DNA from: Desulfobacteraceae bacterium | GTDB lineage: Bacteria > Desulfobacterota > Desulfobacteria > Desulfobacterales > UBA5852 | DNA: 64,000 nt | NCBI GenBank assembly: GCA_014237395.1 | Contig: JABZFP010000030.1 | Span: 682,001 to 746,000, forward strand | Direction of reading: 5' to 3' | In this document: positions 16,472-25,225 of the stretch, one piece after another | Numbering within the stretch: position 1 is the stretch's first letter | Layout: each line of letters starts with the position of its first letter | Program-made: the position numbers and the translations under genes | The notes under the pieces: generated by a model | The model's database searches: none | What the model was told of the DNA's origin: nothing | Seen by the model: only the letters and a program-made list of their open reading frames with translations

Positions 16472-18244
16472 TCAGAACGGCCAGAACCGGGGAATCAGCA
16501 ATGTCCCCGCCGCGATGACCATCAGATTGAGCGGCAAGCCCAGTTTTAGATAGTCCACAAAACGATAGTTGCCCGGTCCGTAGACCATGAGATTGGTCTG
16601 GTAACCGATGGGCGAGGCAAAGCAGGCGCTGGCGCCAAAGCACACCGCAATGATGAAGGGGCGTGGATCGACCCCGAGCGACAGGGCGGTTGATACCGCC
16701 ACGGGCAATAGCAGGACCGCCGTGGCGTTGTTGCTCAGGATTTGGGTGCCGATGCTGGTCAGAAGCAGAAAGCCACCCAGCACGACCGACGGCCCGGCGC
16801 CGGCAAATAGCTGCAGGAAAGCACTGGCATAGAGATCCGTGGCCCCGGTTTTCTGCATGGCCTGCCCCAGCGCAATGGTGCCGACGATCAGCAGCAGCAC
16901 ATCCGCCCGCAGTTCCCGATAGGCCGACCGCAACTGCAGACACCCCGTCAGAATCATCAACAGGACCCCGGCCATGGCCGCCACCATGATGGATAAAAAG
17001 CCCGTGGCCGCCGCCGTCACAACACCGCCAAAGATCATCAAGGCCCGGCCGGCCAATCGTTTGTGAACGATCTCGTGATGCACATCTTCGATCACGATGA
17101 AGTCGCCCCCGCTTCGCAGCCCTTCCAGTAGGGCCAGCGGCGAACGCACCAGGAGGATATCCCCCACCCGCAGCCGTCGCTTGTGCAGTTTCAGGTCGGC
17201 ATAGTGGTGGCTGCGACGTTTGATGGCCAGAATCTGGATGTCTTCATCCCCGAACAGCTTGGTGTCGGGGACCTTGGCACCGACCAGGCGCGATTGCGGC
17301 GGCACAACGAGTTCGACGATCAGATGTTCCGGGTCAGCGCCGCGGGCCGTCAGGTCGGCCTGTTCGTGCGGCAATTCGGCCAGGCCTTCCGCCAGAATGG
17401 CCACGATATCGGTGGCCGAGCTTTTCACCAGCAGCAGGTCCGCCGGGGCGAATCGCAGACCGGTTTCATCCGGGTAATGGATATCGACGTTTCGCACCAC
17501 CTCGACGATGCCCAGGGCCGGATAACGTTCGGCAAGGACGGCGGGGGACTGACCCATGAGGGCGCTGCTTTCGGGCAGTTGCAGCTCCGCCAGGTAGGTC
17601 CGGTCTTCACCATTGTCGACATGGCAGGTCGCGGCAGCATGGCTGGGCATGAAGCGCGAGGCTGTCAGGGTCAGAAAGCCGATGCCGATCACCGCCACGG
17701 GAAGCCCCACCTTGGCCAGCTCGAACATCCCGATGGGGGCAAATCCGGCCTGGACACTGAGGTCGCTGACGATAATGTTGGTGGAGGTCCCCACCAGGGT
17801 GCAGGTTCCCGCCAGAATGGAGGCATACGAAACGGGAATCAAAAATTTGGAGGGGCTGATCCCGTATTCGCAGCTGATGGCCAGCATGATCGGGATGAAA
17901 AGAACCACGACCGGCGTATTGTTGATGAACGCCGAGGCGGCGGCCACGATGATCAAGCTCATGAGCAGCGCCACACGGTGGTTGCCCCGGGCCATGGCGA
18001 TGACCTGCTGGCCGATGAAGCCGACGGCACCGGTGCGGATCATGCCGCGGCTCATCAGAAACATGGCCCCCACCGTGATGACCGCCGGGCTGGCGAACCC
18101 GGCCACGGCTTCGTTCGGCTGCAAAATGCCTGTTACGGCCAAGCTTACCATGAGACCGACGGCCACCAGATCCACCGGGGCTTTGTCGGTGATCAACAAC
18201 ACCAGGGTCACGATCAATATTGCCGTTACCAGCCAGATTTCCAT
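16472..18244 (-). CDS. SLC13/DASS family permease with two RCK_C (TrkA-C) domains
   Basis: 590 residues: a block of hydrophobic helices (1-200) with SAFINNTPVVVLFIPI and the signature CTLVGTSTNIIVSDL, a soluble insert (about 205-375) containing two TrkA-C-like domains (VGAKVPDTKLFGDEDIQILAIKR; RVGDILLVRSP), and a second helical block with LSNNATAVLLLPVAV and SPIGYQTNLMVYGPG. This is the architecture of sodium-coupled anion transporters for sulfate or dicarboxylates. The paired SN(N/T)-type motifs bind sodium and substrate. It converges on larE with a 24-base gap. Sulfate or a C4-dicarboxylate is a reasonable substrate guess but cannot be decided. Confidence 0.88.
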   Translation of the reverse strand: MEIWLVTAILIVTLVLLITDKAPVDLVAVGLMVSLAVTGILQPNEAVAGFASPAVITVGAMFLMSRGMIRTGAVGFIGQQVIAMARGNHRVALLMSLIIVAAASAFINNTPVVVLFIPIMLAISCEYGISPSKFLIPVSYASILAGTCTLVGTSTNIIVSDLSVQAGFAPIGMFELAKVGLPVAVIGIGFLTLTASRFMPSHAAATCHVDNGEDRTYLAELQLPESSALMGQSPAVLAERYPALGIVEVVRNVDIHYPDETGLRFAPADLLLVKSSATDIVAILAEGLAELPHEQADLTARGADPEHLIVELVVPPQSRLVGAKVPDTKLFGDEDIQILAIKRRSHHYADLKLHKRRLRVGDILLVRSPLALLEGLRSGGDFIVIEDVHHEIVHKRLAGRALMIFGGVVTAAATGFLSIMVAAMAGVLLMILTGCLQLRSAYRELRADVLLLIVGTIALGQAMQKTGATDLYASAFLQLFAGAGPSVVLGGFLLLTSIGTQILSNNATAVLLLPVAVSTALSLGVDPRPFIIAVCFGASACFASPIGYQTNLMVYGPGNYRFVDYLKLGLPLNLMVIAAGTLLIPRFWPF

Positions 18245-18502
18245 GAGGGGCTACTCTCCTGAGGATTAAGTTGCATGGTGTCGCCACCAAACGATGTGGG
18301 GAATGATAATACATGATCGTGCACGTGCCAACACGGGGCTTTTGACCGACCGACGTGGGGGCCTGGCCCGGAGCTTTGGCGCCGCCAGTCTTCCCTCTTT
18401 CGGCACTCTCGTGCTATTACCCCGACTGCGGTTTGGCAACGATTTCAAGGGACAAGCGACTGGACGCCGTCCACGCGTGGCGGTGGTCCAAAGGAGGGTG
18501 CG

Positions 18503-19615
18503 ATGGACGCGATAGCGCTGACGCAGCAGCTGGTGCAGTTTGACACACGAAACCCGCCGGGTCGTGAAGACGTCTGCGCCCGGTTTCTGGATGGGATTTT
18601 ACGCGACGCCGGTTTTGAGGTGACCTCGCACGCGTTTGCCGAAGGGCGTACCAGCTTGATTGCCCGGGGGCCGGGGGCGGCGAGCCGGGCGCCCCTCTGC
18701 CTCTCGGCTCACCTGGACACGGTCCCGCTGGGAGAGGCGGCTTGGGAACGGGATCCACTGGCCGGCACTATCGAGGGGGATCGTCTCTACGGGCGCGGGG
18801 CCAGCGACATGAAAAGCGGTCTGGCCGCTATGGTGTCGGCCGCGTGCGCGTTCGGGCCCCATCCCGACATGTGTCTGGTGTTGACCGCCGGCGAGGAAAA
18901 CGGCTGTGAAGGCGCCCGATTCCTGGCGGAGCAAGGGGTGCTGCCGCTTCCAATGGGCGCGCTCGTGGTGGGGGAACCCACCGCCAACGTCCCCTTGGTG
19001 GGTCACAAAGGCGTCCTGTGGCTGGAAATCGAAGTTGCCGGTCGCACGGCCCACGGCAGCACACCGGAGCTGGGCGACAACGCCGTCAACAAGGCGGCCC
19101 GCCTGATCCGAAAACTGGAGACGTTTCAATTCGAGGGCGCGCCCCATCCGGTGCTGGGGGGCCCGACGCTCAACGTGGGAACGATCCGGGGAGGGCTGAA
19201 TATCAATTCCGTGCCGGATCGCGCTTTGATCGGCGTCGATATCCGCACCGTTCCCGGAATGCCGCATGCCGCGATCATCGAGGCGGTGGCCCGTTGCAGC
19301 GATGACGCGATCATCATCACGCCCCTGGCGGACATGGCCAGTGTGGCCACCGATCCCGCCCATGAATGGATTCAGCAAGTGTTCGACGTGGTGGCGATGC
19401 ATACCGGTCAGCGGGCTTTTCCGCAGGGGGCCGCTTATTTTACCGATGCGGCCGCCTTGCGGTCGGTTGGGCATCCCCCGCCGACAGTGATCCTGGGGCC
19501 GGGGGAACCTTCCCAGGCCCATCAGACCGATGAATTTGTCATGCTTCCCCGCATCGATGAGGCGACCGCCATTTATGCCCGTCTCATACGATCCTGGTGC
19601 GCGCATGGGGCTTGA
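18503..19615 (+). CDS. M20 family metallopeptidase (ArgE/DapE-like deacylase)
   Basis: 370 residues of the M20 family of two-zinc amidohydrolases. Metal ligands are visible: His and Asp in SAHLDTVPLG, Asp in YGRGASDMKSGLAAM, the catalytic/ligand Glu pair in TAGEENGCEGARF, a ligand in VVGEPTANVPL, and His near the end in PSQAHQTDEF. A lid domain follows, as in acetylornithine deacetylase and succinyl-diaminopimelate desuccinylase. Which acylated amino acid is cut is uncertain. ATG 18503 follows AAGGAGGG directly. It is divergent from the SLC13 gene across about 260 bases. Confidence 0.88.
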   Translation: MDAIALTQQLVQFDTRNPPGREDVCARFLDGILRDAGFEVTSHAFAEGRTSLIARGPGAASRAPLCLSAHLDTVPLGEAAWERDPLAGTIEGDRLYGRGASDMKSGLAAMVSAACAFGPHPDMCLVLTAGEENGCEGARFLAEQGVLPLPMGALVVGEPTANVPLVGHKGVLWLEIEVAGRTAHGSTPELGDNAVNKAARLIRKLETFQFEGAPHPVLGGPTLNVGTIRGGLNINSVPDRALIGVDIRTVPGMPHAAIIEAVARCSDDAIIITPLADMASVATDPAHEWIQQVFDVVAMHTGQRAFPQGAAYFTDAAALRSVGHPPPTVILGPGEPSQAHQTDEFVMLPRIDEATAIYARLIRSWCAHGA

Positions 19616-19724
19616 CCGAAAGCGGCTTTTGTCCCCGGGGTTGCTCCCGGGCGACGATCGTTATATTGGAAAGGGGTGACCCGCTTTCATTCCATGATGA
19701 CAACCGTAAAAGGAGGTGAATCAT

Positions 19725-19820
19725 ATGGGGAAAGGTGATAGACGCAGCAAGCGTGGAAAGATTTGGCGCGGATCGAACGGGAAAAAGCGTCCCAAGAAAA
19801 AAAACAAGACCCAAAAATAA
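19725..19820 (+). CDS. 30S ribosomal protein THX
   Basis: A 31-residue basic peptide starting MGKGDRRSKRGKIWRGSNGK and ending in a Lys-rich tail (KKRPKKKNKTQK). This matches the THX family (MGKGDxxTxRGKIxRGxxGK...RPxKK), which sits in the head of the 30S subunit and stabilises rRNA in Thermus; it occurs sporadically in other bacteria. The start is strongly supported: AGGAGGTGA at 19711-19719 is a near-perfect ribosome site, as expected for a highly translated gene. It falls inside a longer, unrelated frame of the following Nudix gene and is too short for most gene finders. Confidence 0.92.
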   Translation: MGKGDRRSKRGKIWRGSNGKKRPKKKNKTQK

Positions 19821-19854
19821 CGGCGCCATTGCACCCGGCCGGGAATCGGAGATC

Positions 19855-20631
19855 ATGACACACAACCTGAAGCGCGGCCCGCTGGCCGATGCCGCCGACG
19901 CGCCGGCGGCGCCTGCCCGCCCGTCCGCTACACTGGTCCTGGTGCGGGATGGTGCGGCGGCAATGGAAGTGCTGCTGTTGCGCCGGGGGCGCCAGCTAAA
20001 AGCATTTGCCGGTGCCTGGGCGTTTCCCGGCGGTGCGACGGATCCCATCGACGGTCCGACCGATGGCTGGGAATCGATGCCGGCGGTTGCTCGTCATACG
20101 GCGGTTCGGGAGTTGCGGGAGGAAACCGGTTTGACCATCCAGCCCGATGCTCTGGTGCCTTTGTCGCGCTGGACAGCGCCTGTCATCATGCCCCGCCGGT
20201 TCGACACTTGGTTTTTCATGGCCGCGGCCCCTACGGGTCGGGTACAGGTCGATCGGAGTGAAATCCATGACCACCGTTGGGCGTCCCCCCGGCAAGCGCT
20301 GGAAGATCACCAGGCCGGTCATATCGTTCTTGCGCCACCCACCTGGGTCACCCTGCATCATTTGACCCGCTTTAGTGGATGCGATGCGGCGCTTGCGGCC
20401 GCCGGTGCGCAAGCGCCCTTTCACTATGCGCCTCGCGTGGTGCAGCAGGGCCCGAATTCCTGCTTTCTGTACGGCGGTGACCAGGCCTATGCCACCCTCC
20501 GCATCGATCAAGCGGGGCCGAGGCACCGCCTGTGGGTGCGCCAGGATGGTTGGCAATACGAACGCTTTGCAGGCGATGGACGGTCCGCTAAAACACCTTC
20601 TGTCGCCGGACACCCCTGCGGGATTGGATAA
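19855..20631 (+). CDS. Nudix hydrolase
   Basis: 258 residues. An N-terminal strand (SATLVLVRDGAAAMEVLLLRRG) leads into the Nudix box: FPGGATD near residue 58 and AVRELREETGL near 84, giving the REUxEExGU core. The spacing between the glycines and RE is longer than in the minimal box, as seen in NUDT19/coenzyme-A-type Nudix proteins. It would cleave a nucleoside diphosphate linked to another moiety; the substrate is open. ATG 19855 is 34 bases after the THX stop; an upstream in-frame start would overlap THX and lacks homology. Confidence 0.85.
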   Translation: MTHNLKRGPLADAADAPAAPARPSATLVLVRDGAAAMEVLLLRRGRQLKAFAGAWAFPGGATDPIDGPTDGWESMPAVARHTAVRELREETGLTIQPDALVPLSRWTAPVIMPRRFDTWFFMAAAPTGRVQVDRSEIHDHRWASPRQALEDHQAGHIVLAPPTWVTLHHLTRFSGCDAALAAAGAQAPFHYAPRVVQQGPNSCFLYGGDQAYATLRIDQAGPRHRLWVRQDGWQYERFAGDGRSAKTPSVAGHPCGIG

Positions 20632-20718
20632 CAAGGGACGGAATGGTGACCGACCGGATTCCCGGCGGCGGGATGGATCGACAACGCTTACCGAAAAAAT
20701 GCCAAGGGAGTTGTTACC

Positions 20719-21699
20719 ATGATTGTTGTGACCGGTGGCGCCGGTTTTATCGGCAGTGCCCTGGTGTGGGCGCTCAATCGCCGCGGCGAGGACGATATCC
20801 TGATCGTCGACCAGCTGCACGAAACGGAAAAGTGGAAAAACCTGGTGGGGTTGCGTTTCAGCGATTATCTGGACAAGACGGTTTTTATCGACCAGCTCAC
20901 CCGGGGGGATTTCGGTGATCGGATCCGGGCGATCCTCCACATGGGGGCCTGTTCCGCCACGACGGAAAAAGATGCCGATTACCTGATGGAGAACAACTAC
21001 CGCTACACGGCCCGCATCGCCGCCTGGCGTGAAACCCACCCCCGCTGCCGTCTGATTTATGCCTCCAGCGCCGCGACCTATGGTGACGGTGCCCGTGGAT
21101 ACGGTGACGACGAAGCCGGTTTGGCCCATCTTCGCCCCTTGAATATGTACGGCTATTCGAAGCACCTGTTCGATCTGCAGGCGCTGCGCCAGGGATGGTT
21201 GAAGCACATCGTGGGGCTGAAGTATTTCAACGTCTTCGGGCCCAATGAATACCACAAGGGCGATATGCGCAGTGTGATCAACAAGGCCTACCCGCAGGTG
21301 CGCGACGAGGGCCGCATGCGCCTGTTCAAATCCCACCGGCCGGACTACAAGGACGGCGAACAGCTGCGGGACTTCATCTATGTCAAAGACGCGGTCAACA
21401 TGACCCTGTTCTTCCTGGACCATCCCGATATCGGCGGCATATACAATATCGGCACCGGCCGGACGCAGTCCTGGAACGATGTGGCGGCGGCTCTTTTCAA
21501 GGCGGCCGGACAGCCGTTGACCATCGCGTACATCCCCATGCCGGACCACCTGCAGGGAAAATACCAGTATCATACCTGCGCGGATCTGACGAAACTGCAG
21601 GACGCCGGATGGTCGCAGCCCTGCCGGCCGCTCGAGGACGCCATTGACGATTATGTTTGTCGCTACCTGTCGACCGAAGCCCATCTCTCGTCGGATTGA
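20719..21699 (+). CDS. hldD: ADP-glyceromanno-heptose 6-epimerase
   Basis: 326 residues, the expected family size. It interconverts ADP-D-glycero- and ADP-L-glycero-D-manno-heptose, the last step before heptose is added to the LPS inner core. Visible are the NADP-binding VTGGAGFIGSALV at the start, HMGACSATTEKDADYLMENN, the catalytic YGYSKHLFD tyrosine/lysine pair, and KYFNVFGPNEYHKGDMRSV with YKDGEQLRDFIYVKD. The presence of this gene indicates a Gram-negative envelope. ATG 20719 is preceded by AAGGGAG. No other heptose genes are adjacent. Confidence 0.96.
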   Translation: MIVVTGGAGFIGSALVWALNRRGEDDILIVDQLHETEKWKNLVGLRFSDYLDKTVFIDQLTRGDFGDRIRAILHMGACSATTEKDADYLMENNYRYTARIAAWRETHPRCRLIYASSAATYGDGARGYGDDEAGLAHLRPLNMYGYSKHLFDLQALRQGWLKHIVGLKYFNVFGPNEYHKGDMRSVINKAYPQVRDEGRMRLFKSHRPDYKDGEQLRDFIYVKDAVNMTLFFLDHPDIGGIYNIGTGRTQSWNDVAAALFKAAGQPLTIAYIPMPDHLQGKYQYHTCADLTKLQDAGWSQPCRPLEDAIDDYVCRYLSTEAHLSSD

Positions 21700-21742
21700 C
21701 CCACGTGCTGATGCATTCCCCGATGCGGCGAGGTGAAATATA

Positions 21743-22621
21743 GTGAATACGACGGCCGTTGTGCTGGTATTGATCTCGGCCGTGATGCATGCCGTCCGCA
21801 ATTTCCTGACCAAGACCGCGTTCGATAAGCAAGTCTTCGTCTGGTGGTACGAATTGGTGGGGCTGCTGTTCTTCGCACCGGTTTTTGTCTACGGCCTTTG
21901 GCGGGGCGCCTTTGTTCTGGAAGGGATCTGGCCCATCGCCGTTCTCTCCGGTCTGCTTCACTTTCTTTACTGGCTGTGGCTGTCACGGTCGCTCGATGAG
22001 GGTGATTTATCCCGCGTCTACCCCATTTCGCGTTCGGCGCCAGCCCTGGTCTTTGTGATAGCGGTCGTGTTCATGGGGGAAGACGTCAGCGTATCGGGGG
22101 CGGTCGGTATTCTCCTGGCGGCGCTGGGGGTATATACCATCAGTCTGAGCCGGTTGACGCCGGCCGCGCTGCTCCAGCCGCTGCGCAATTTCCGGAACGA
22201 TAAAGCCACGCGCTACGCCTTTTTGACCCTTTTGGCGGTGGCGGCCTATTCCATTGTGGACAAACAGGCCGTGATGCGGTTTCATCCGGTGGCCTTTGCG
22301 TTTGTCTATCCCTGGGTCAGCATGGCGCTGTTGTCGGGCTACATCCGGACCGCCAAGCGCGCGGGGGCCCTGCGGCGAGAGTGGCAGGCCAATCGCCGCG
22401 CGATTCTGGTCTGCGGCGTGTTGGGAATCTTCGGTTACTTTTTGATCCTGATGGCGTTTTCGCTCGAACGCATCAGTTATGTTGTCGGGCTGCGGCAGAT
22501 CAGTATTGTCTTTTCGGTCCTGCTGGGCGTTGTCGTTCTGAAGGAGCGCCACGGGCGGCAGCGGATGCTGTCCGCCGTCATGATATTCATAGGGGTGTAC
22601 CTGATTGCCCGGGCCGGCTAA
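21743..22621 (+). CDS. EamA-like DMT superfamily transporter
   Basis: 292 residues with ten predicted membrane helices in two EamA repeats, for example VLSGLLHFLYWLWLSRSLDEGDLSRVYPIS followed by helix pairs, and the second repeat ending in VGLRQISIVFSVLLGVVVLKE and a final helix. Members export metabolites such as amino acids or act as undecaprenyl-linked sugar transporters. The GTG start at 21743 is supported by GAGGTGA six bases upstream. It lies 43 bases after hldD; a role in exporting an envelope precursor is possible but only suggested by position. Confidence 0.82.
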   Translation: MNTTAVVLVLISAVMHAVRNFLTKTAFDKQVFVWWYELVGLLFFAPVFVYGLWRGAFVLEGIWPIAVLSGLLHFLYWLWLSRSLDEGDLSRVYPISRSAPALVFVIAVVFMGEDVSVSGAVGILLAALGVYTISLSRLTPAALLQPLRNFRNDKATRYAFLTLLAVAAYSIVDKQAVMRFHPVAFAFVYPWVSMALLSGYIRTAKRAGALRREWQANRRAILVCGVLGIFGYFLILMAFSLERISYVVGLRQISIVFSVLLGVVVLKERHGRQRMLSAVMIFIGVYLIARAG

Positions 22622-22690
22622 CCTTACTTTTGGAAACGGAAGACAAGACAGGACCGTTTATAACAACGGTCGCCATAAAGGGGAGACATC

Positions 22691-23650
22691 ATGTTCGAAC
22701 ACGTCATGGCCGCCCGCCGCCGTCTGGAAGGGCAGGCCCATGTCACACCGGTGATGACATCGGCTACCTTTAATGAACGGGTCGGCGGTGCCGTCGTTTT
22801 TAAATGCGAAAATTTCCAGCGTGTCGGGGCCTTCAAGTTCCGGGGCGCCTTTAATGCGGTCACCTGTTTGCCGGAGGAGGTGCGGAAAAATGGGGTGATT
22901 ACGTTTTCTTCCGGCAATCACGCCCAGGCTTTGGCCCTGGTGGGGCGTCTCATGGATGTGCCCGTAACGGTCGTCATGCCCGAGGACGCGCCGGTCACGA
23001 AACGGTTGGCGACACAGGGCTATGGGGCCGAAGTGGTCCTTTACGACCCCCGCCGTGAATCGCGGGATGCCCTGGCCCGGGCCCTCCAGGAAGAACGGGG
23101 CGGTGCGCTGATACCGCCCTACGACCACCCGGACGTCATTGCCGGGCAGGGGACCGCCACGTTAGAGCTGCATCGCCAGGTCGGTCCGCTGGACATGCTG
23201 CTGGTGCCCTGTGGCGGCGGTGGCCTGCTCAGCGGTTCGGCGGTGGCCGCTCACGGCGTCATGCCGAACTGCCGGGTAATCGGGATCGAGCCGGAGCTGG
23301 CCGACGATGCCACCCGCTCTTTCCGAACCGGAGTGCTGCATCGGGTGGACAACCCCCCGACCATTGCCGACGGCACGCGGACCCCTTCACTGGGCGAGCA
23401 CACCTTCCCCCTGATTCGCGAGCATGTCAGTGATATGCAGACCGTTTCCGAGGAAGCCATCATGGCGGCCGTGCGCTTTTTTTTCTACCGGATGAAAATC
23501 GTGGTCGAGCCTTCCGGCGTGCTGGGGGCGGCCGCACTGCTCAGCGGCGTGGTGAAGCCGGAAGGCCGCGTCGGTGTTATGCTAAGTGGCGGCAATATCG
23601 ACCACCTGACCATGACGCGCATCCTCGCCGCCGCGCCGGAGGATGCCTGA
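22691..23650 (+). CDS. Threonine/serine dehydratase-like PLP enzyme
   Basis: 319 residues of the fold-type II PLP family. The Schiff-base lysine is in RVGAFKFRGAFNA, the substrate/cofactor loop is FSSGNHAQALAL, and the phosphate-binding glycine loop is VPCGGGGLLSG. The short length, without an ACT regulatory domain, fits catabolic threonine dehydratase, serine racemase or threo-3-hydroxyaspartate ammonia-lyase rather than biosynthetic IlvA. ATG 22691 follows AAGGGGAGAC. It precedes the ABC transporter genes by about 100 bases; a link between them is unproven. Confidence 0.88.
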   Translation: MFEHVMAARRRLEGQAHVTPVMTSATFNERVGGAVVFKCENFQRVGAFKFRGAFNAVTCLPEEVRKNGVITFSSGNHAQALALVGRLMDVPVTVVMPEDAPVTKRLATQGYGAEVVLYDPRRESRDALARALQEERGGALIPPYDHPDVIAGQGTATLELHRQVGPLDMLLVPCGGGGLLSGSAVAAHGVMPNCRVIGIEPELADDATRSFRTGVLHRVDNPPTIADGTRTPSLGEHTFPLIREHVSDMQTVSEEAIMAAVRFFFYRMKIVVEPSGVLGAAALLSGVVKPEGRVGVMLSGGNIDHLTMTRILAAAPEDA

Positions 23651-23757
23651 AGGGCCGCCTATTGCAAAGCCCGGCAAATGGCGATAGGTATGCGTGGACA
23701 ACCGGGTGACAGGCCCGTTATCCTGCCACGCCGGGCGGCAAGAGACGGAAGGCGTCG

Positions 23758-24450
23758 ATGCAGCTATCGTTCAATCAGATTACGTTTCGGTATCCGGGAA
23801 CCGACACGACCGTTTTCGAAGATCTCTCCTTCCAGATGGCGGGGCCCGGATTCAATGCCCTCTTCGGCCCCTCCGGGGTCGGCAAAACCTCCCTGGCCCG
23901 CATGCTGACCGGTGACCTGGACGACTTCTCGGGGCAGCTGCAGACCCGGGATATCGACCGCATCCTTTATTCTTACAACCTGGAACGGCTGCCGGGCTGG
24001 TCGGCCGTGGGGAAACATCTCGAGCGGATCACGACACCGGAACAACAGGCCAAAAGGGAGCAATTGGTCGATCTTTTCGGGATGACGCCTTTTCTCGGAT
24101 CGCGATTTTCCCAGCTGTCGCTGGGGCAGAAAAACCGCATCAACCTGATCCGTTATCTTCTGCAGGACTTCCAGATGCTGATCATGGACGAGAGCCTGGC
24201 CAACGTGGATGAACTAACCCGTGAGAAAATCATCCTCAATATCAAGGCCCTTTTCCCGGATAAATTCTTTATCTACATTTCCCACAACATCATTGAAGTT
24301 TCCAAGTTCTGCCGGGATATTCTGGTGCTGGCGGGGTCCGGCAAAAAGCGGCCGGCCGCTGTGGTGAGGGGGCAGGACCTGCAGGCCGGACAGTCGCTGG
24401 AAAAGCAGCATCTTGAAACCACCATGCTGGAGATCATGAATGCTGCATAG
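23758..24450 (+). CDS. ABC transporter ATP-binding protein (nitrate/sulfonate/taurine type)
   Basis: 230 residues. Walker A is FGPSGVGKTSLA, the signature motif is a shortened LSLGQKNRINLIRYLL in place of the usual LSGGQ, and Walker B reads MLIMDESLANVD, with the catalytic glutamate in DES. The switch histidine is in YISHNIIEV. The LSLGQ form and short length are unusual but the core is intact. It overlaps the permease gene by 11 bases, so the ATPase, permease and binding protein form one importer operon. Confidence 0.87.
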   Translation: MQLSFNQITFRYPGTDTTVFEDLSFQMAGPGFNALFGPSGVGKTSLARMLTGDLDDFSGQLQTRDIDRILYSYNLERLPGWSAVGKHLERITTPEQQAKREQLVDLFGMTPFLGSRFSQLSLGQKNRINLIRYLLQDFQMLIMDESLANVDELTREKIILNIKALFPDKFFIYISHNIIEVSKFCRDILVLAGSGKKRPAAVVRGQDLQAGQSLEKQHLETTMLEIMNAA

Positions 24451-25189
24451 ACGGGTCTATCAGTTTCTGATTGTATACGGCCTGGGGCTGGCGCTGCTGC
24501 TGGGCATCAAGTACCTCCTGGATCTTTCCAATTATGTCATCCCCGGACCGATGGAAATCTGGACGACCTGCCGGGAGGTGACCCGGCGCTACTTCGCCGA
24601 TGTCATGGACACCATGACGGTGGCGATCATCGGGCAGGTGCTGTCCATCTGCATGGCGGGCTTTATCGGCATTGTCGGCCGCCAGACCACCTGGCTGGGA
24701 TCTTTCGTCAAGGTGGCGGCCTATAACGTCCAGGCCTATCCGATCGTGGCCTTGGCGCCCATTATCTTCATCCTGCTGGGCGACGGATTCATCTCCCGCT
24801 TGCTGATCGCCGCCATGATCTGTTATTTCCCCCTGCTGCTGTCCGTCCTCGGCATCATGTCCGAGCCCGTGCGGGACATCGAACATTTCTACCGTAATAC
24901 CGGGCGTCTGCGCTGGCAGCTGGAAGTGAAGATTCGTGCTTTTGAAAACATCGGCAAGCTGACGACGGTGGTGGCCGGCAGTGCCACCCTGGCCATGGCG
25001 GGAACGATTGTGGCCGAGTTTATCGCCGCCAATGCCGGTATCGGCTACAGCATCCGGATTGCCCTGTACCAGAGCGACCTGGGTAAAATTCTGGTGGCCC
25101 TTTTTCTGATCGGCATATCGCTTTCGATCTACCAGGGCCTGCTCGAATGGATGGGGGCCTTGGTCCGTAAAGCCTGGGAAAGTCAATAG
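24440..25189 (+). CDS. ABC transporter permease (SsuC/TauC-like)
   Basis: 249 residues with about six membrane helices. The BPD_transp_1 domain includes the coupling-helix region, seen in the sequence around KIRAFENIGKLTTVVAGSATLAMAG, which carries the EAA-like loop in degenerate form. Its order after the ATPase and before the binding protein is typical of nitrate/sulfonate/taurine/pyrimidine importers. ATG 24440 lies inside the end of the ATPase gene. Confidence 0.85.
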   Translation: MLHRRVYQFLIVYGLGLALLLGIKYLLDLSNYVIPGPMEIWTTCREVTRRYFADVMDTMTVAIIGQVLSICMAGFIGIVGRQTTWLGSFVKVAAYNVQAYPIVALAPIIFILLGDGFISRLLIAAMICYFPLLLSVLGIMSEPVRDIEHFYRNTGRLRWQLEVKIRAFENIGKLTTVVAGSATLAMAGTIVAEFIAANAGIGYSIRIALYQSDLGKILVALFLIGISLSIYQGLLEWMGALVRKAWESQ

Positions 25190-25225
25190 ACACTGTGATC
25201 CGATCGGATCAGAGAGGAGGGTGAT

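Noticed and set aside
19996..21813. A 605-codon reverse-strand ORF
   Set aside because: It spans the Nudix and hldD genes antisense, both of which have clear motifs, and it has none.
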